A stretch of DNA of 64,000 nucleotides, taken from the NCBI GenBank assembly GCA_024180945.1, contig JAKSGN010000043.1, positions 1,054,001 through 1,118,000 on the forward strand, given 5' to 3'. Below the pieces are notes generated by a model. It did not search any database and was not told the origin of the DNA. It was given only the letters and a program-made list of their open reading frames with translations. The translations under genes and the position numbers were made by a program. Source of the stretch: Macrophomina tecta. Its lineage: Eukaryota > Ascomycota > Dothideomycetes > Botryosphaeriales > Botryosphaeriaceae. Shown piece after piece: positions 58,090-64,000 of the stretch; position 1 is the first letter of the stretch, and each line of letters starts with the position of its first letter.

Positions 58090-59015
58090 ATGGCCACCGA
58101 TCTCTGGTACGTCGCACCGAGCTCAGCTTCAGGACAGCTTGAGATGCCGCAGCCCGCCGTATCCTGGCAGCTCCATCATCTCCTCCGCGTCCAGAGCTCC
58201 CCAGCTCCCCTTCGAGACGATCTATAGCTAATGCCCGCCTCCTGCAGCCCCGTCTATGCTGTGAGTCCTTCCAGAAACCTGCGTCGTCATGCGGCAAACA
58301 CACCGCCTGCGAGGCCGCCCACCTGGCAAACGACCCTCTCCATCACGTCCAGACGACCCTAGAGAGCATACCGCTGATGTACATCGACAGCCCTTCTTTG
58401 GCGCGATGGGCTGCACGTCAGCCATCGTCTTCACCTGCTTCGGTGCCGCCTACGGTACCGCCAAGGCCGGTGTTGGTATCTCTGCCATGGGTGTTCTCAG
58501 GCCCGACCTGATCGTCAAGAGTACGCCTCCCACGGCTGCCGCGGCCGAGCACGTATCTCGCCCACTGCAGATGCTGCGGCCCTATCGACAATAAAGCATC
58601 ACCGACTAACGCACGCACAGACATTATTCCCGTCATTATGGCTGGTATCATTGGTATCTACGGCCTGGTCGTGTCCGTCCTGATCTCCAACGGCCTGCAG
58701 CAGCAGAGCGCCCTATTCACCAACTTCATCCAGCTCGGTGCTGGTCTGTCCGTCGGTCTGGCCGGTCTGGCCGCCGGTTTCGCCATCGGTATCGTCGGTG
58801 ATGCTGGTGTGAGGGGTACTGCCCAGCAGCCCAGGCTGTTCGTCGGCATGATTCTGATTCTCATTTTCGCCGAAGTCCTGGGTACGTATCATCCCTATTC
58901 TGGTCTTCGCCGAGCTCCCGCTGACATGATACTCGCAGGTCTGTACGGTCTCATCGTTGCCCTGCTCATGAACGCCCGCGCCGACCAGGGCGTCGTCTGC
59001 TCCTACGACTCTTAA
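58090..59015 (+). CDS. VMA3: V-type ATPase proteolipid subunit c
   Basis: The exons are 58090-58106, 58248-58260, 58391-58520, 58621-58881 and 58939-59015, giving 165 aa. Exons 1 and 2 are 17 and 13 nt and encode MATDL-C-PVYA. The protein has four membrane helices, with [20 protein letters not shown] and [19 protein letters not shown] in the first half. [18 protein letters not shown] is helix 3, and the proton-carrying Glu lies in [15 protein letters not shown]. These match the Neurospora and yeast 16-kDa c subunit. The c ring turns in vacuolar and Golgi membranes during proton pumping. The short C-terminal tail ([12 protein letters not shown]) is slightly longer than usual. Confidence 0.95.
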
Positions 59016-60225
59016 ATTGCTTTTTCCCCGCGCGGTGAACACTAGTCCGGCAGCACGGCAAATATCTTTTCTGTACGGATGATGGGGCTTAAAGCAAAGC
59101 ATGTGGGACGGATCCATGCGACACAGCGCGGCTCGAACAGCTCGCCAGGACTGTTCGCGCTGGAATGAACTATATTTGAATGACAGCACGGGAAATCAGG
59201 CTCCCGCGCGAGCGCGAAACCTGTTCTCTTTGTGCGAAACGTAATGCATGGGAGCTTCCGGGCGGCACTTTCTTGAGCACCATGTTGTATGTTGATAACC
59301 TTTCCCTTTTTTTGTGAACCAAACTCGGATGTGTTTCTCTTGGCTGGGGCGGTGTAAGCAAGTAGATAACGGGCGCAAAATCATCTCATTAATTCCGTGT
59401 GTCTTTATGTGAGTGCTGGTGGACTTTGTCATGGACTGGAACGTGGACGGAGTGGTGGGGCATATAAATATGCATGCATCAAGGTCGTCGAGCTTCAATT
59501 AGTTCTTGTTCGAGTTAAAGAAACAACGCTGGTACCCTTTCGAATCTGTAGTAAGTAAAACGTCGTTTATGCTTTTGTTTCATTCTTCAGTGTTTTGCTG
59601 GGTCGATATTCCTGCTCCCGTTCCCGGGGTTGCTTGACTTCGCGTCTCAGATGACCTCTCCTTCCCGCCCGGTTGGTGGCTCGATCGATCAGTTTCGGAC
59701 GTCACGAGATGAACGCTGATACGTACCCCAAGCTGATTAGGTTTGCTGCCGGTGGTAATGCTGAAGGGCAAAAGGTACCACGGACCCAGATCTCAAGATG
59801 TGCGGTAAGCATGTACGAGACGCTTCTGCGGGCTTCCCTCTGCCACGTCTCTGACCGCTAGGTCCGAGGGGAATGGAGTAAAAGTGAGTGATTAAATTGC
59901 ACCGGGCATTCGATGCTGGCTACCAAGATACGCAATTCGTATCACCCCTCGTGTTGAAGCTGTCTCGACCAATACTAAAGCACCGAGTAGTTCCACTACA
60001 AGAGGTCTCACAGGAAAGTCAGCGTCGCACTGTTCAACCCAATCATGCCAGCAGCAGTCCGAAGTCAGAAAGCGTCATGGAGTGGCTATATCGCCTGGTG
60101 TCAATCGCCCGAAGGCTGCAATTGAGGGATCACTGAGACAAGCTACCCACCTGTGGTCTTACCATCCGACCATCCCCCGTTCGCAGGAAAAGACCTAGAA
60201 CAACCTCCGTTCAGACAAACGAACG
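59016..60225. other. Gene-free region
   Basis: The 1.2 kb lies downstream of VMA3. No coding region is supported; small frames only. Confidence 0.5.
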
Positions 60226-62340
60226 TCACATCCCCGAGCTACATTCAGCACGGAGTGCGCTGGGGAAGGGCGTAGATGGACCGAAGGTACTCGTGGCGGT
60301 CCCTTCAGTTTCTTCTTGTACTCCGGGCACATGGGCAAACACCTTCACCCGCACGACCGGCCCCAGGCCCTTGAGCTGCTTGACGAGGCCCATATCCTGC
60401 TTGATGCCGACCTCTTGCGCCCCGGCCCGCGCCACGCACAGCACCCCCCGCTGCCGCGCGATCACGAACACGGCCATGGCGCCCGCGCACGCCAGCACGG
60501 ACGTGATTAGCACGAAGAGTGCCGCCAGCACCGCTAGGCGCACGTCGCAAAGCGCCTCCAGCCGCGTCGCCGCGCGCGCGCCCAGCGCGTCTGCGGCCGT
60601 GGCGTAGGTGCGCGACCAGTTGACGCCGTAAGTCGTGATGGCCCAGTCGATAAATGCGGCTGCGACGCCCTCGGATCGGTAGCCCTTGAAGACGAGGCAG
60701 GTGATGTTGGTAGCAGCGAGGGAGTCAGAGGAGGAGGAAAAGTAGTAGTAGGCGCGTGCGCAGACATTGTAGCGGATGATGATGGAGCTGTCGAGAGGCG
60801 ACTCAGGGCGGACGCTATAGATAGCAGGCGCGGTCTGCGCGGATGTTGTGACGGTGTTGGCCGCTGGAGGAACTGAGTGTTGGGGGACCTTGTCCTGGGC
60901 ACGGGCATGTTTCGTGAAGTTCGTGGTGTGGTGATAGGGATACTGCACCAACTCATAGCTGACGCAATCTGTGCCTGCTGAGTAGTACTTGTACTCGGAG
61001 CTGCTGTTCGCGCCGCCGCAGTGGACGGAAGCATTGCCGGAATACGGGAGATAACAGTTGCCCAAAATACCAGGATTGGAGCCCGGGTCGTTCTCGACTG
61101 CAAGTTTGCGGATGGTGCAGACGCATGTATCGCCCGTGATGCCAAACCAGCCCTTGTCATTTTACCACGGAGCTAGCAAGACAACGCATCTCTTCATGCA
61201 GACTTTGGGATCATACCAGGTAGCTTGCAGGACAGGAAAGGGCTGTTGTCGATGTCCAGCGGATCGGTCGAATAATTGCAGTCTGCATATGACCAGTTAT
61301 AAGAGGTAAGGTCCTGGTAGAAAAGCTCAAAGCCCTCCGAACTTGATTTGTCATTGAAACCATACTGTCAAGTTGGTAGCACTATCGACCCAGCCACTGA
61401 GCTGATCGTTTCAGTTGTAACATGCGGCATAGATACGCGGAAGGCAAGCAGCTTATAAAGCCACCGTGAAGCCTAGCCAGCAGTTTCACCGTGCGAGGTG
61501 ACGAAGGACGGAGTGTCCAGCTTGGGTTTTGTTGACACCACTTAGGTCAAAGCCGAACTCGTGGTTGACGGCGATGAGCCGGACGGCGTGCGTGTTTGGG
61601 CACTTTCCAGTTTTAATCATCGAGCATATACGCCATGTGAGAGAAGTGATCATTGGGACAAGGATCTCTGTCACTATACAACGAAGAAAAAGAGGTCTTG
61701 GCCACGAGTGACCAACAATCCCAGCGCAAAGTGTGAGAGGGGGTAGGTTTGGACGGTTAGCACACCTAAATGTGATGACACCTGCAGTGGCGTCATCGGA
61801 GATAGTGGTACGGAATTCGTCGTCAGCAGTCATGGTTAGGCTAGGAGGCAACGCCTTGATGCGCTCCCAGCGTTGTTCCGGACTTGACTGCGAAAGCTGA
61901 ATGCAATACTTGCTTGGCTCCTTGTACAGCGAACTTTTATTCTTTCACCTACGAGTAGACGATGGGGACAGGACAATCTAGGATGAAGAGTGATCTATCA
62001 TGGAACACTCCAGTGTCAGCACCGTAGTAGGGCTGAGGAACCCAGTAGCTTGAAGAGTCGGCGTTGGGAGAGCACGACGAGCAAGCGGAAGAGAAGGCGA
62101 AGGCATTGCCAGAGATATCTATGGAAACATTGATAGCGGCGCTACCAACCAAGCGGTTGGCAAAGCTCGAAACGACGCCAGGCTCGCGGTGTGGATCAAT
62201 GCGCTCACGAAGGGCGGTTCCGTAGCATGGAATTTCCCAATCGGTCCGACATAACGAGCGAAACGAGACTTAACAGGATCAGGAGTAAGATGATGAGATC
62301 GATGACCAGCCACCAACGAGCGAGTAGAGCAATATTGGGG
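60226..62340 (-). pseudogene. Second large fungal membrane protein, with premature stop
   Basis: On the minus strand an N-terminal helix block WWLVIDLIILLLILLSLVSL (about 62320-62250) is followed by INVSIDISGNAFAFSSACSS (62130), SPEQRWERIKALPPSLTM (about 61890), ADCNYSTDPLDIDNSPFLSC (61270) and a long last exon to 60226. The last exon has TCVCTIRKLAVENDPG, a Cys- and Asn-rich ectodomain, a helix LAVLAALFVLITSVLACAGA and a basic tail. The layout (helix, glycosylated loop, C-terminal helix) resembles that of the 25.5-27.6 kb pseudogene. After APW near 61175 an in-frame TAA stands where the frame then continues NDKGWFGITGD. The junction near 61945 also fails to keep phase. Whether the last exon is still made is unclear. 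Confidence 0.6.
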
Positions 62341-64000
62341 GCACTTCAGCAGTGTCTAGACAGCAGAAAGGATTCTGTGCCGTAGCTTCCTTACTGGTAG
62401 ATACGGTAGTCTTTCGAAGGTACCAGAGTGAATGACAGTGTGAGGGGAATTCGAAGTTTTTGGCCACCAAACCTCCCCCCCTCCAAAAGTGCCGCCTTAT
62501 CCCACGTAAGGTAAAAGAATATGATGACTCACTAATTTTACTTTGGGTCGGATTATCGAAGCTACAAAAAGTGCTGTGCGCGATGCGTAGATTCAGTATG
62601 CAGGGAGGAACGCCACGTGTGAAGCAGCGCGCTCTCTCACTGCCACCCAAATAGCTTCAGAAAATTCCCGGTTATTTTCCTCGTCGCATAAACAAAACTT
62701 CCAATAAAAAGACAAGCAAAATAGCGCACATGCATACGAAATAGTTGCCCAGAAACCGGCGCTCAGAGCAAGATGTCCCGGGCCCATTGAGCTTTCTGCC
62801 AGTCGTACAAATGCAGGTGGTCCCTGCTCAAAAGTGCTCGCACATTAGCTCATGAGTCGTATCTGTTGACAACAAAGCGAGGCGAATTCAGCGTCTAACA
62901 CGATCGTGGCCGGAGCGTCCGAGGACGCCATATGCACACTCCATGCCCCAGTCTTTCCATCACCTCATTTGAGGTACCTCGGTTGAACACAGCTATTATT
63001 CTTTTGTCGATAACGTGCCCTCAACATGGTCTGGGAGAAAGCTTTTATGCTCTTTAATGCCCAAAATGGAAGTGGAATTCACCTCTGGTGTCGTTTAGCG
63101 AGCTGCCACAGATGCTCACAGTCGATAGGATCCCTGGCTGGCCGCCCTGTCCTGGCAGTGTTTGTGTACAGCAAACATTTGGGTACGCCTTGTGTTAAGT
63201 TAGTCTTCAGGCGGGCTCCCATTGAAAACTTGGAGCGACGAACATGCTCCTCGCTTGGACTCGATAAGGGACGAGCGTTCGATGTTATGAGAGCGTGCGG
63301 CCTTACTCCACGATCCAGCACGTCTTGCTTACGCTGTAAATAATAAGGTATCCCGAGAATATCGCGCTGATCGGATGTTTTTGAATGGGTGCTTAACAAT
63401 TGCCAGGAATGTTTGAGTGCTGCGCGGATGCAGATGGAGATGAATTAATCCTCTCGCATCAGATACTGCAACCGCCAAAAGATAAGGCTTAAAGTGCTCA
63501 GGAAAGTAGCCCATCTATCAAGGATTGCTGACTAGCGTCGAATAAACCACACGTAGGTGCGTGTGTCTCTGCCATATCTTCTTGACCGATAGTCGACGCT
63601 AGTCCAGCCGGTTCTCGTGACGCCCTCCTTCTCAACTGTAAACCGCTATTCGTACAGATACATTGATCTCAATAATTTTTGAACAATTTTGTGTTATATT
63701 CCTACATTTTGCGAACCTGAGAGGCCATCGGAAGATGTAGTGGTCGTTTTATGCGGAATGAGCCAGTTTCTCCGCCTTCTCCCGGCGAATCATGTGAAAG
63801 AATGGCACAGAGAGTGTTCTGTGCCAACTTCCTAAACAGCACCGCAGCTCCTAGCGAATTAAAGCAAGTCTCAACTTTGGTGAGGTAAGCAGGAGAGGGC
63901 AGGCTTTATGCCTGGGAAAGCTTGCGTGGGGAACGGATATCCTGAGCTTAGGAGATTACTCCATGAATGAATGAATGCAAGCGACAGTGGCAAGGGAATA
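62341..64000. other. Gene-free right end
   Basis: The last 1.7 kb shows no supported gene. A frame at 62460-62654 (RLIPRKVKEYDDSLILLWVG) looks protein-like but has no partner exons. Confidence 0.45.

Overview
The window is nuclear DNA of a filamentous ascomycete (Pezizomycotina; the class cannot be fixed from sequence alone). Genes are split by many short GT-AG introns, mostly 45-75 nt, often with CTGAC or CTAAC branch sites. The gene families (DUF6594, UNC93-like MFS, NmrA-like, Fta4, ArfB-type ARF) are typical of these fungi. No tRNA, rRNA, CRISPR or bacterial-style operon was seen. Layout: (1) 0-28 kb is accessory. It holds a frameshifted sulfotransferase-like gene at the left edge, then a metabolic stretch: FAD monooxygenase, LigB-type extradiol dioxygenase, NmrA-like oxidoreductase, HPP membrane protein, TauD-type dioxygenase and UNC93-like transporter. 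After it come a frameshifted DUF6594 gene, a small hypothetical gene, a caspase-fold protein with a membrane segment, a zinc alcohol dehydrogenase, a decayed Kelch-repeat gene, a free methionine-(R)-sulfoxide reductase (GAF) gene and a decayed multi-exon membrane protein gene. (2) 28-38 kb is conserved core: a coiled-coil protein, kinetochore FTA4, TOM22, TOM40, a 6-phosphofructo-2-kinase whose bisphosphatase His is lost, and a TXNDC17-like thioredoxin. (3) 38-44 kb has a cytochrome P450 and a gene-poor 2.7 kb stretch. (4) 44-59 kb is core again: SGF29, phosphomannose isomerase, an ARF6/ArfB-type GTPase, a GT8 glycosyltransferase, a mitochondrial carrier, a decayed and internally deleted Argonaute, SNU13 and V-ATPase subunit c. 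(5) 59-64 kb holds a second damaged membrane protein gene and gene-free DNA. Two themes stand out. Seven head-to-head pairs share intergenic regions of about 0.4-0.6 kb: LigB/NmrA, TauD/UNC93, FTA4/TOM22, TOM40/PFK2, SGF29/PMI, GT8/carrier and SNU13/VMA3. Damage is also uneven: core genes translate cleanly through all introns, while several accessory genes carry frameshifts or stops, which points to real decay more than to sequencing error. The most interesting items are the Argonaute relic without PAZ/MID, the TOM22-TOM40 linkage, the caspase-like membrane protein, the kinase-only PFK2 and an inverted-repeat insert in a carrier intron. All exon boundaries were worked out by hand from splice consensus and reading frame.
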